This document shows positions 33,280-40,839 of a stretch of DNA of 42,917 nt, one piece after another. Below the pieces are notes generated by a model that saw only the letters and a list, made by a program, of their open reading frames with translations, did no database searches and was not told where the DNA came from. Within the stretch, counting starts at the first letter, position 1. The number at the start of each line of letters is the position of its first letter. The stretch spans positions 1-42,917 of the forward strand of contig SFNM01000004.1 in the NCBI GenBank assembly GCA_004552725.1, written 5' to 3'. Source of the DNA: Bacteroidales bacterium. Lineage in GTDB: Bacteria; Bacteroidota; Bacteroidia; Bacteroidales; Muribaculaceae. The position numbers and the translations under genes are program-made.

Positions 33280-34650
33280 ATGTCAAACTCTAAACTAATC
33301 ATCGCCGCAATGACCAATATGGGGCGTATTCGCACCAACAATGAAGACAACTTCATGGTCGTTGCCGACTTGGCTAATCCTGCCGTTGAATGGGCCGAAG
33401 GCCAAAAAATCGACCTCGGCGAAAATGGCTCTCTCCTCGTTGTTGCCGATGGCATGGGCGGTATGAACGCCGGCGAAGTCGCTTCCGAAATCGCCGTTAA
33501 AACCGTCGAAGAATGGTTCACGCCTCAACACCTCAACGACGCCATCAAAAAATCCACCGCTTCCATTCAGGCTTTTCTATCTTCCGTGGTGGTCGAAGCC
33601 GATAAAAAAATCAAAGCCGAAGCGCAATCCAACTCCGAAGCCCGAGGCATGGGCACCACAATCGTTATGGCTTGGCTGCTCAACGACCTCTGCTACGTTT
33701 GCTGGTGTGGCGACTCCCGTGCATACCTCTTCAACCCCGCATCCGGGCTCAAACGCATCTCTAAAGACCACTCCCTGGTGCAATCTCTCGTCGACAGCGG
33801 CAAAATCACCGACGACGACGCTTTCGACTCCCCTCAAAGCAACATCATCACCCGATGCCTTAGCGACTCTCAAAACAATGCTCAACCCGAATGTGCCGCT
33901 CCTTTTGAACTCTGCAACAACGATATAATACTTCTTTGCACCGACGGCCTTTGTGGTATGATTCGCGACCGCGACATCGCTCAAGTAATCCGAGCCAACG
34001 CCGACCAAGACCTTGCCAAAACCGTTGAGCAACTTATCACCGCCGCTCTCCGCGCCGGAGGCAAAGACAACGTCACCGTGGTGGCCTCGCTTATCCACAA
34101 CGACAAAGACGCTGAAAAAACTCGCGCGCCCAAACCGGCCACGGTCACTTCCACCGTCAAGCCCGGACCAAGCCAAAACAACGCAAACAAACCTCTTCCC
34201 GGTTGGGTTTGGGCTGTCATCAGCGGCCTCGCCGTTGCGCTTATCGCCCTATCCCTCTGGCTTTTCATGCGCCAAGGCAGCGACCCCGAAGCACCGCAAT
34301 CAAAAACCGACACCATCTACATTGAGCAAGAAGTGATAGTAGACAAAAACGACGTGCAACCCGAGGCTCAACCGGCGGCTACTCCTGCCACAACTCGTCA
34401 GCAACCCACCCCGGTGAAGCCCAACCAAAGCGCTACACCCACTCCTCTGCCCGTAAAACCTTCTTCCGGCGGCAAAGAGAACTCCGAGTCCGCTAATCCC
34501 GCCACCACCGCGCCTGCCTCTCTCACCCCGGTTGAACACCCCGCTCAACCGCAAAAGCCCGCTCAACAAACCACACCCGATGCGCCCGCTAACTCCGAGC
34601 CCGCTCTTGCCGCACCGGCTACATCCACTCCCGATAAAGATAAAGAATAA
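33280..34650 (+). CDS. PP2C-family Ser/Thr phosphatase with TM helix and Pro-rich tail
   Basis: The 456-residue protein has a PP2C domain (1-275): RTNNEDNF (18-25, with Asp23), VVADGMGGMNAGE (54-66, with Asp57), GMGTT (123-127), GDSRAY (144-149), TDG (221-223) and GGKDN (260-264). All metal-ligand Asp residues are present. A TM helix lies at about 308-330, and the rest is a long Pro/Ala/Thr-rich tail outside the membrane. It should reverse the kinases encoded in the same operon. Membrane anchoring of the phosphatase matches the membrane kinase. The PASTA-like or other cell-wall-binding domains seen elsewhere are absent. Confidence 0.92.
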   Translation: MSNSKLIIAAMTNMGRIRTNNEDNFMVVADLANPAVEWAEGQKIDLGENGSLLVVADGMGGMNAGEVASEIAVKTVEEWFTPQHLNDAIKKSTASIQAFLSSVVVEADKKIKAEAQSNSEARGMGTTIVMAWLLNDLCYVCWCGDSRAYLFNPASGLKRISKDHSLVQSLVDSGKITDDDAFDSPQSNIITRCLSDSQNNAQPECAAPFELCNNDIILLCTDGLCGMIRDRDIAQVIRANADQDLAKTVEQLITAALRAGGKDNVTVVASLIHNDKDAEKTRAPKPATVTSTVKPGPSQNNANKPLPGWVWAVISGLAVALIALSLWLFMRQGSDPEAPQSKTDTIYIEQEVIVDKNDVQPEAQPAATPATTRQQPTPVKPNQSATPTPLPVKPSSGGKENSESANPATTAPASLTPVEHPAQPQKPAQQTTPDAPANSEPALAAPATSTPDKDKE

Positions 34651-34655
34651 TTGCT

Positions 34656-35051
34656 ATGAACAACGATAATTCCCAAGGCACTGTGAGATTTAACCCTCAC
34701 AACCAACCCGCCGGGGCCGGAACTCAAAAATTCGACCCTCACGCCAACCCCGCTTTCGATGCCGACGCCACTCATTTCGACGACCAACAACCCACCGGCA
34801 TCGGCACCCAAAAATTCGACCCTAATCGCCACAATGCCGGCATGCAAACTCAACAAATGCCTCAGCCGCAAAATAACGCCCCCGGCAATCCCCTCTCCGC
34901 AAGTGGTAGCCGCCTCCAACACAGTTCCGCTCGCAAAATCGCTCGCAAAATTCCTTGGGGTCCCGTTTTGGTCACTGTTATCGGTATGATAGTAATATCC
35001 GTGGCCGCATTATTCTTCCTTTTCGACGATGTATGGTATAACTTAATGTAA
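34656..35051 (+). CDS. Small tail-anchored membrane protein with repeated T-x-x-F-[DN]-P motifs
   Basis: This 131-residue protein has a hydrophilic cytoplasmic part (1-98) and one C-terminal TM helix (about 102-124). The hydrophilic part has spaced repeats: GTVRFNPH (Thr9), GTQKFDPH (Thr23), ATHFDD (Thr39), GTQKFDPN (Thr51) and MQTQQM (Thr65). I infer phosphorylation sites for the neighbouring kinases and docking sites for the FHA proteins, each FHA domain preferring phospho-Thr plus a residue at +3. It is unlike any family I know. Tight spacing (5 bp and 7 bp) to the phosphatase and membrane-kinase genes supports a common function. Confidence 0.72.
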   Translation: MNNDNSQGTVRFNPHNQPAGAGTQKFDPHANPAFDADATHFDDQQPTGIGTQKFDPNRHNAGMQTQQMPQPQNNAPGNPLSASGSRLQHSSARKIARKIPWGPVLVTVIGMIVISVAALFFLFDDVWYNLM

Positions 35052-35058
35052 GCACGCT

Positions 35059-38000
35059 ATGGAACTCAACAAAGGATCTATGCTCGACGGCCGATACAAA
35101 CTAATCTCTCCGCTCGGTTCCGGAGCCACTGCTCAAGTATGGATGGCTCTCGACAGCCTCGCTAATATTCGCGTCGCCGTCAAAGTCTTCGACGCTCTCG
35201 AAGGCGACGGCGTTTCCGACTTCCAAAAGGAATTTTCAACCGTTTACAATATCAACCACCAAAACCTCCTCACCCCTACCAACTACTCCGTCAGCGGCGA
35301 TGTGCCTTACTTGGTGATGCCTTTCTGCGAAAACGGCTCCGCTCAAACCATGGTGGGCCGTTGCGACCAAGCCGACATCGTGCCCTTTATTCGCGATGTG
35401 GCCGCCGCTCTTGCTTGTCTACATGCCAACAACATCGTGCACCAAGACATCAAGCCCGAGAACATCCTTATCGACGACAACCTCCACTTCAAAGTCACCG
35501 ACTTCGGCATCTCTTCCGCTCGCGACGGCGACAATCTCACTTACGGCGGCACATACCCCTACATGGCCGCTGAACGCTTCAACGGCCAACTCGCTCCCTC
35601 CGGCGACATCTGGGGATTAGGCGCCACTATCTTCGAAATGCTCGAAGGTACAACCCCCTTCGGCAACGATGGCGGCATCGCCCAGGCTCAAGGATCACCC
35701 GTGCCGCCTATCACCAAAACCAAAGTCGACTCTTTCCTCTACGACCTCATCTGCAAGATGCTCGACCCGGACCCCGCTCTGCGACCGACAGCCGACCAAA
35801 TCCAACAGGAAATGGAGTATTTCCTCCGATACAAACGATGGAAAGGCCACAACCCTATGCGTCAATATGCCTTCGCCGCAATCATTCTCGCCGTTTTTGC
35901 CGCTTCGCTTTTCATCTGGAGCCAAACTCGCACTAAAGTTTACTACTGCCAAGACTTCGTAGAAGTCAACGGCGAGCCTCAAATGATTGGACGACTCTAC
36001 GGCTCTGAACACCGCGCTCGATACTTCTCTTACCGCGTCGAAGTCAAAGGCGGACACGTGCAGCGCATCTCTCTGGTAAATCCGGCCGACTCCCGCATCA
36101 GCCTTCGCGACTATAGCCAAATCCCGCTCCGTTATCCCGACCAAGAATACACTTACAAGAACGGACAAGTGGAAAAAGTGGTTTGCCGCGATGAAAATGG
36201 ATGCCAAGTCCTCGCTTACGTCTACGACATCCAAAACGACGTAACCAACATCATCTTCAAAGATGAAAAAGGCGACGCTCAATTCTACTCCTCGGCCTAC
36301 TACAGTTCCAACGGCATCGAAGACCTCTACGGCGGACGCTCTAACATCCAACGCATGGTCCTCAAATTCGACGACAAAGGCCGCGTAATCGAACGCACAT
36401 ACAAAGACTCCAATTCCCGCCCAATCACCGACGCTAACGGCGCTTTCAGCCACCGTCTGTCATACGACGACAACGGGCGCGTTACATCCGTGGCCCACTT
36501 CGACGACAACGACCACCTCGTGGCCGATGCCACCGGATGCGCTCAACGCTGCTTCGAATATGATGCCACAGGCAACCTCATCAAAGTAGCAATGCTCGAT
36601 GCCGACAACAAACCCGCCTGCGACTACCAAGGACGCGCAGTCGTCAACCTCGAATACGACAACGGCAACATGGTGCACGAATGGTACACCAACGCTTACG
36701 GTCGTCCCGTGGCTCGTCGCGTCGACGGCGTTTACGGCTTCCGCGTCACTTACGAAAATGGATACTGCACCGAATACACCGGCCTCGATGCCAACGGTAT
36801 GCCGATGCTCAACAACGAAGGCTTCGCTATCGCCCGCTTCGAACTCGACCCCGCTTCCGGCCAAGATGCCTCGCAACGCTTCTTCGATGTCAAGAATAAT
36901 TTCGTCTACGGATACCAAATCGAATACGACAACCTCGGACGCGAAATCAAACGCTTCTGCATCGACCAAAATGCCAACCACATCACCGGTCGCGAAGGAT
37001 TCTGCCTCTGCACTACCGAATACGACGACAACGGCCATACTACCAAAATCGCTTTCTTCGACACCGACAACAACCCCGCCGAAGTGGCCGGTACTCACTG
37101 TATTCAAAATGAATACGACCAAAGCGGACGACTCGTGTCAATCACCAGTTACAACAAGAACAACAGCATCGCGCCCGACCTCGACGGCGTTTGCATCACT
37201 TCATATCAATATCGCGATTTCTCCGACCTGCCGCAAAAAGTATCTTATCTCGATGCTAACAACCGCTTGGTCAACAGCAAAGACGGTTATGCCATCGAAG
37301 AAAACGAATACGACGAGGCCGGCCGCCTTATCTGCGTTCGATATAAAGATGCCGACAGCCGCCCTGTGTCGTTCTTCGACATCTCTTCTATCAAACTCAA
37401 CTATGTAGGCGCTCGTTTGGCCAACGTACAAGGGCTTAATGGCTCTGATGTCAAACTCACCGTCAGCGCTTCGCTCCTCGCCGATGGCCTCCCGCTGCTG
37501 CGTGCCCCCGGCTTCGACACCCCTGTCGCATTCTATGAAGACAACAATGGCCAAACTCGTTCAATTGTAGCCAAAGACTCGTTGGGCAACAATATCAACG
37601 TCATCATGCCCAACGGGGCTATCGCTCACCGACTCACTATGTCGGGCGAAAACGTCTCTTGCACATCTACCTCCGGCGAACAAGCACCGGAAAGCCGTGA
37701 ACGTCTACAAAAGATGGCTGCCGCTTACTTTATTATCAACAGTTACTTCTACGACTACGCACTCCTCTACCCCAACTACGTAATCAAAGAAGAGACACCG
37801 CAACAAACCGAACAAGAAAACGGCTCCACCACATCCACCTCGGCTCAAACCGCTTGGCAACGGACTCTCCAAGAGCAAAACCGCCACATGCCCACTGTGC
37901 TCGAAAGCGACGAAGACTACACTTGGCTCCTGATGAGATACGAATGGACCAACAACTCCATCACCGTGGTACTCAAAGCCAAGCACATCAGCGGCTCGGT

Positions 38001-38136
38001 ATACGAAGCCGACGACGTAGACTCCTACATCCGCCGCTTCAAAACATACCCCAACCGTCAATTCGGCATCTCGCAATCAATCCCCGTAAAAGTCAAGGTG
38101 CTCAACAACCAAAACCGCACCATTATCCAACGATAA
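35059..38136 (+). CDS. Membrane Ser/Thr kinase with an outer array of YD-like repeats
   Basis: The 1025-residue protein has an N-terminal kinase domain (about 10-260): Gly loop GSGATA (20-25), Lys42 in VAVKVF, HQD (128-130) with Lys132 and Asn135, DFG (148-150) and GTYPYMAAER. Arg of HRD is Gln129, so it is a non-RD kinase, a type that usually does not need activation-loop phosphorylation. A TM helix follows (about 270-289). The outer part contains about eleven repeats of 32 residues with a Y-D-x-x-G-R pattern, D/N near position 15, P near 20 and G near 27 (for example LSYDDNGRVTSV, EYDEAGRLICV), resembling RHS/YD or MORN-type stacks; some units are degenerate. A last segment of unknown fold ends it. 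It is probably a sensor kinase of the envelope. Confidence 0.88.
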   Translation: MELNKGSMLDGRYKLISPLGSGATAQVWMALDSLANIRVAVKVFDALEGDGVSDFQKEFSTVYNINHQNLLTPTNYSVSGDVPYLVMPFCENGSAQTMVGRCDQADIVPFIRDVAAALACLHANNIVHQDIKPENILIDDNLHFKVTDFGISSARDGDNLTYGGTYPYMAAERFNGQLAPSGDIWGLGATIFEMLEGTTPFGNDGGIAQAQGSPVPPITKTKVDSFLYDLICKMLDPDPALRPTADQIQQEMEYFLRYKRWKGHNPMRQYAFAAIILAVFAASLFIWSQTRTKVYYCQDFVEVNGEPQMIGRLYGSEHRARYFSYRVEVKGGHVQRISLVNPADSRISLRDYSQIPLRYPDQEYTYKNGQVEKVVCRDENGCQVLAYVYDIQNDVTNIIFKDEKGDAQFYSSAYYSSNGIEDLYGGRSNIQRMVLKFDDKGRVIERTYKDSNSRPITDANGAFSHRLSYDDNGRVTSVAHFDDNDHLVADATGCAQRCFEYDATGNLIKVAMLDADNKPACDYQGRAVVNLEYDNGNMVHEWYTNAYGRPVARRVDGVYGFRVTYENGYCTEYTGLDANGMPMLNNEGFAIARFELDPASGQDASQRFFDVKNNFVYGYQIEYDNLGREIKRFCIDQNANHITGREGFCLCTTEYDDNGHTTKIAFFDTDNNPAEVAGTHCIQNEYDQSGRLVSITSYNKNNSIAPDLDGVCITSYQYRDFSDLPQKVSYLDANNRLVNSKDGYAIEENEYDEAGRLICVRYKDADSRPVSFFDISSIKLNYVGARLANVQGLNGSDVKLTVSASLLADGLPLLRAPGFDTPVAFYEDNNGQTRSIVAKDSLGNNINVIMPNGAIAHRLTMSGENVSCTSTSGEQAPESRERLQKMAAAYFIINSYFYDYALLYPNYVIKEETPQQTEQENGSTTSTSAQTAWQRTLQEQNRHMPTVLESDEDYTWLLMRYEWTNNSITVVLKAKHISGSVYEADDVDSYIRRFKTYPNRQFGISQSIPVKVKVLNNQNRTIIQR

Positions 38137-38156
38137 CACCCCTTCCACCTAACAAT

Positions 38157-38190
38157 AGCGGCCGAACTCATCGTTCGGCCGCTTATATTT
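38157..38190 (+). terminator. Terminator of the seven-gene signalling operon
   Basis: AGCGGCCGAAC (38157-38167) pairs with GTTCGGCCGCT (38173-38183), an 11-bp stem followed by TATATTTTT, 20 bp after the kinase stop. Confidence 0.9.
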
Positions 38191-38206
38191 TTGGCGTTAT
38201 ATTTTC

Positions 38207-38596
38207 TTAGAAAGGCAGATCCTCGCTGCTATTCGAAATGGGGTCAACCACAGGAGGAGGAGCCACCACACCTGCAGCCGGAGCGGCCGGAGCAGCCGGA
38301 GCGGCTTGGGTCGGTTGGTCGTTGCCATTGAGAGCCTCAGCCTTCCAACCACGGATGCTGGTGAACCAACGGCCTTGATATTCGCGGCTTTCGATATCGA
38401 AATACAAACGCACCATATCGTTCACCTTCAAGGGGAACATATCTGCTTTATCCCCAAAAAAATCGAACGCTATCTTGCGAGGATAACTTTCATTTACTGT
38501 TTCAAGCACATATTCATGGGTTTTCCACGCATTACCGGCCTTCGAGGTGCCGGAACGCTCCCCAAGATCATGGGTGATTTTTCCTTCTACTTCCAT
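38207..38596 (-). CDS. DUF3127-family protein with SSB-like C-terminal tip
   Basis: The 129-residue protein begins MEVEGKITHDLGERSGTSKA and has the DUF3127 core to about residue 88 (WKTHEYVLETVNESYPRKIA, then NDMVRLYFDIESREYQGRWF), an OB-fold-like pattern of strands. A Pro/Ala-rich linker leads to the acidic end SSEDLPF, which looks like the DDDIPF tip by which SSB recruits repair proteins. Single-stranded DNA or RNA binding is suggested by this. A -7 box TAACTTTG is at 38622-38629 (minus). It is monocistronic, convergent with the signalling operon. Confidence 0.8.
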   Translation of the reverse strand: MEVEGKITHDLGERSGTSKAGNAWKTHEYVLETVNESYPRKIAFDFFGDKADMFPLKVNDMVRLYFDIESREYQGRWFTSIRGWKAEALNGNDQPTQAAPAAPAAPAAGVVAPPPVVDPISNSSEDLPF

Positions 38597-38621
38597 TATT
38601 TCGTTAGTTTTATTATTTCTG

Positions 38622-38629
38622 CAAAGTTA
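38622..38629 (-). promoter_or_regulatory. -7 box of the DUF3127 gene
   Basis: TAACTTTG on the minus strand, 25 bp before the ATG at 38596. A well-spaced TTTG is not evident. Confidence 0.55.
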
Positions 38630-38761
38630 CGATATTTTCCTCAAAAAAACCACAATTCTCAAAAAAACTTGCCAATTTTTTCATCGGCGGCAAATCACAA
38701 TGTAGGTCTCTTGGCCATAAAGTATGGTGTGGAGCCGAAAGGTGCAAAGGTCCTAAACACA

Positions 38762-38794
38762 AATCAGCCTTGCGAAAAGTTCGCAAGGCTGATT
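38762..38794 (-). terminator. Terminator of tRNA-Pro
   Basis: A perfect 15-bp stem (AATCAGCCTTGCGAA 38762-38776 with its complement 38780-38794, loop AAG) follows the 3' end of the tRNA by one base and leads into a T-rich stretch on the minus strand. Confidence 0.9.
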
Positions 38795-38795
38795 G

Positions 38796-38869
38796 TCGGG
38801 GTGAGAAGACTCGAACTTCCGACCTCCACGTCCCGAACGTGGCGCGCTAACCAACTGTGCTACACCCCG
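38796..38869 (-). tRNA. tRNA-Pro (anticodon CGG)
   Basis: The minus strand gives a 74-nt cloverleaf: acceptor CGGGGTG with CACCCCG, D arm TAGCACAGTTGGTTAGCGC, anticodon stem CCACG/CGTGG around loop TTCGGGA with anticodon CGG, and T arm with AAGTTCGAGTCTT. CCA is not encoded. Confidence 0.97.
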
Positions 38870-38886
38870 TGGTGCGTTAGCGACTG

Positions 38887-38917
38887 CAAAGTTACTACTT
38901 TTTTCCTTAACAGCCAA
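38887..38917 (-). promoter_or_regulatory. Promoter of tRNA-Pro
   Basis: The minus strand has TTG (38917-38915), a 20-bp spacer and TAACTTTG (38894-38887), ending about 17 bp before the tRNA. Confidence 0.65.
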
Positions 38918-38973
38918 CTTTTTCTCACAAAAAATTTCTCAACTCTGGTTTTCCGGACTCAAAGAATGTGGGT

Positions 38974-40059
38974 TTACCTACGACCTACAGCGATGAGACA
39001 TACGGGCTTGGGTAGGCAGACTTGTATGTCGGTTGGAGTGAGTATGCCGGTAGAGGCATCGCGGCTATATACTTCGATAGCATTGGCATCGCGGCTTGCC
39101 ACCAGCACATACTTATCATCGCTGCAAATCAGGAAATTGCGTGGATGCGGGGCGGTTGGCACAAATCCGCAGTTGCTGAGCAAGCCATCGGTGCCTACAG
39201 CGAACACGCGAATACCATCGCCGCGCCGGCGCGTAGAGCCGTACAAATACTTGCCATCGCGGCTGATGTGGAGGTCGCCTGCAGCACGCTCGTTGAGAGT
39301 GTCGCACACCACAGTTTGCACTCGGCGCAAAGCCGTTCTGTCGCGCTCAAAGACGGCAATTTCACCGCTGAGTTCGCCCAACACATACACATGGCGGCCA
39401 TCGGGTGCGATAGCGCTCATACGCGGGCCGAAACCGGGGTCAAAAACTGCTTGCGCTACTATGGCGAGTTGACCGTTGCTGATTTCATAGCAATACAATC
39501 GGTCGCTACCCAAATCAGCCACATACATATTGCGAGCGTCGGGCGATACCACTGCACTGTGCACGTGTGCTGAGGCTTGTCGGCGCGTGTCGGGGCCGCA
39601 ACCGGTGAATTGGTCGCGCCGACCGGAAGGTATCAATCGGCCTTTGGCATCAGTTTGGAAAAATGACAGCGACCCACCGGAATAATCGGCCGTAACCACA
39701 TAATCTCCGGCCACTGCTACATAACAGGGGTCAGCACCCACATTTTTCTCAAAATACGCGCGGCCGAAGCGCCCGGTAGCAGGGTCGAACTCAATGCTGT
39801 ACACGCCCGAGAGGCTACCGTTCTCGCTCACGGCATAAATCATACGTTTATCGGGCGAAAAGGCTACATACGACGGATTGACAGCCTCCACAGAATCAAT
39901 AATCTCAAGGGTTTGCGCATCAGCATCAAATCGCAACGAATACACGCCACGGCTGCCGCTATCGGTGTAGGTGCCACATACCAATATTTCCGGAGAGTGA
40001 GTGCAACCGGATGCTACGACAGCCAAAGCCGCGCCCATTATTATAGTCTTTATATTCAT
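38974..40059 (-). CDS. Lactonase-family (7-bladed propeller) lipoprotein
   Basis: The 361-residue protein has a lipoprotein signal (MNIKTIIMGAALAVVASGC, Cys19) and the repeats of the 6-phosphogluconolactonase/YbhE-type beta-propeller: YVAFSPDKRMIYAVSENG, ACYVAVAGDYVVTADYSGG-like blades, HVHSAVVSPDARNMYVADLG and DGRHVYVLGELSGEIAVFER. Members hydrolyse sugar lactones or muconate-type lactones, but an exported lipoprotein cannot use cytosolic 6-phosphogluconolactone, so the substrate is unknown. It is the last gene of a three-gene operon, 15 bp after the GH25 gene. Confidence 0.88.
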   Translation of the reverse strand: MNIKTIIMGAALAVVASGCTHSPEILVCGTYTDSGSRGVYSLRFDADAQTLEIIDSVEAVNPSYVAFSPDKRMIYAVSENGSLSGVYSIEFDPATGRFGRAYFEKNVGADPCYVAVAGDYVVTADYSGGSLSFFQTDAKGRLIPSGRRDQFTGCGPDTRRQASAHVHSAVVSPDARNMYVADLGSDRLYCYEISNGQLAIVAQAVFDPGFGPRMSAIAPDGRHVYVLGELSGEIAVFERDRTALRRVQTVVCDTLNERAAGDLHISRDGKYLYGSTRRRGDGIRVFAVGTDGLLSNCGFVPTAPHPRNFLICSDDKYVLVASRDANAIEVYSRDASTGILTPTDIQVCLPKPVCLIAVGRR

Positions 40060-40074
40060 AGTTTATACATTTTT

Positions 40075-40827
40075 TCAGCGCAAAGGCGCGGTTGATATGG
40101 AGGGATAAGTGCTGAGATACGCGTCGAACGAGCCTCGGGCCACGCTATTATATGTGTTCAGGTCCACTTCACCGCGCACACCGGCCACATGGCCGCAATG
40201 CGAATACTGCCAAAAAGTCCAGCGCTCATTCTCCACCATCGCCGGCGAAGTGAACGAGCAAATCCACAGCGGCACGTCGTCCAATCGGCCGCGCACGAAG
40301 CGATGATAGCCGCTCTTATTGGTGTAGATAATCGCTTGGTAGCCGCCTTGACGCAGCAGTTCAATCATCGACTGCAGATTGCGCACAATCTCATCGGTGG
40401 AATAGTTGTTGCTATTGCCCCACTCTTCCACATCGATTGCCACCGGCATATCCAGCGGCCGATGGTTGATGGCACGAAGCAGGTTGACGCTCTGTCGCCA
40501 GCCCTCCACATCGAAGCGGAAATAATGATACACGCCCACCAATAATCCGGCCTCGATTGCAGCGCGATAATTGTGTTCAAACTCTTTATCGCGCCAATTC
40601 GCGCCCTCCGAGGCCTTGATATAAACGAAATCCACACCGTCAGAGGCTACGCTGTCGAAATCCACATGTCCGTTATGGGCCGAGATGTCGATACCGGTCA
40701 CGGAGTAGACATTGCGGTCGATCATCACCGCTTCGGGCCGGCGCGATGCACGGCGCACAAACATCACCGCCGCAATTGCTATTGCGGTGAAGCATATAAG
40801 CATTATTGCGGCGGTGCGTGGTTTCAT
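40075..40827 (-). CDS. GH25 muramidase (lysozyme)
   Basis: A 250-residue protein with an N-terminal membrane anchor (about 7-25) and a GH25 domain (about 43-245). Signatures are GIDISAHNG (Asp47), DFVYIKASEG, LVGVYHYFRF, AIDVEEW (Asp132 and Glu134, the catalytic pair) and WTFWQYSHCG, GEVDLNTYN near the end. It cleaves the MurNAc-GlcNAc bonds of peptidoglycan. With the upstream dipeptidase gene (12 bp) it suggests cell-wall turnover or attack on other bacteria. Confidence 0.94.
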   Translation of the reverse strand: MKPRTAAIMLICFTAIAIAAVMFVRRASRRPEAVMIDRNVYSVTGIDISAHNGHVDFDSVASDGVDFVYIKASEGANWRDKEFEHNYRAAIEAGLLVGVYHYFRFDVEGWRQSVNLLRAINHRPLDMPVAIDVEEWGNSNNYSTDEIVRNLQSMIELLRQGGYQAIIYTNKSGYHRFVRGRLDDVPLWICSFTSPAMVENERWTFWQYSHCGHVAGVRGEVDLNTYNSVARGSFDAYLSTYPSISTAPLR

Positions 40828-40839
40828 TATTTTAATGTC

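Noticed and set aside
36340..37400. RHS toxin
   Set aside because: The repeats are YD-like, but there is no RHS core-associated motif or C-terminal toxin domain, and the N-terminus is a kinase.
28545..38136. Part of a type VI secretion or phage-defence locus
   Set aside because: Kinase, phosphatase and FHA genes occur in T6SS, but no Tss gene, baseplate, nuclease or NTPase effector is present in the window.
38306..39472. 388-codon open frame on the plus strand
   Set aside because: It crosses antisense DUF3127, tRNA-Pro and the lactonase gene, with no sensible protein signature.
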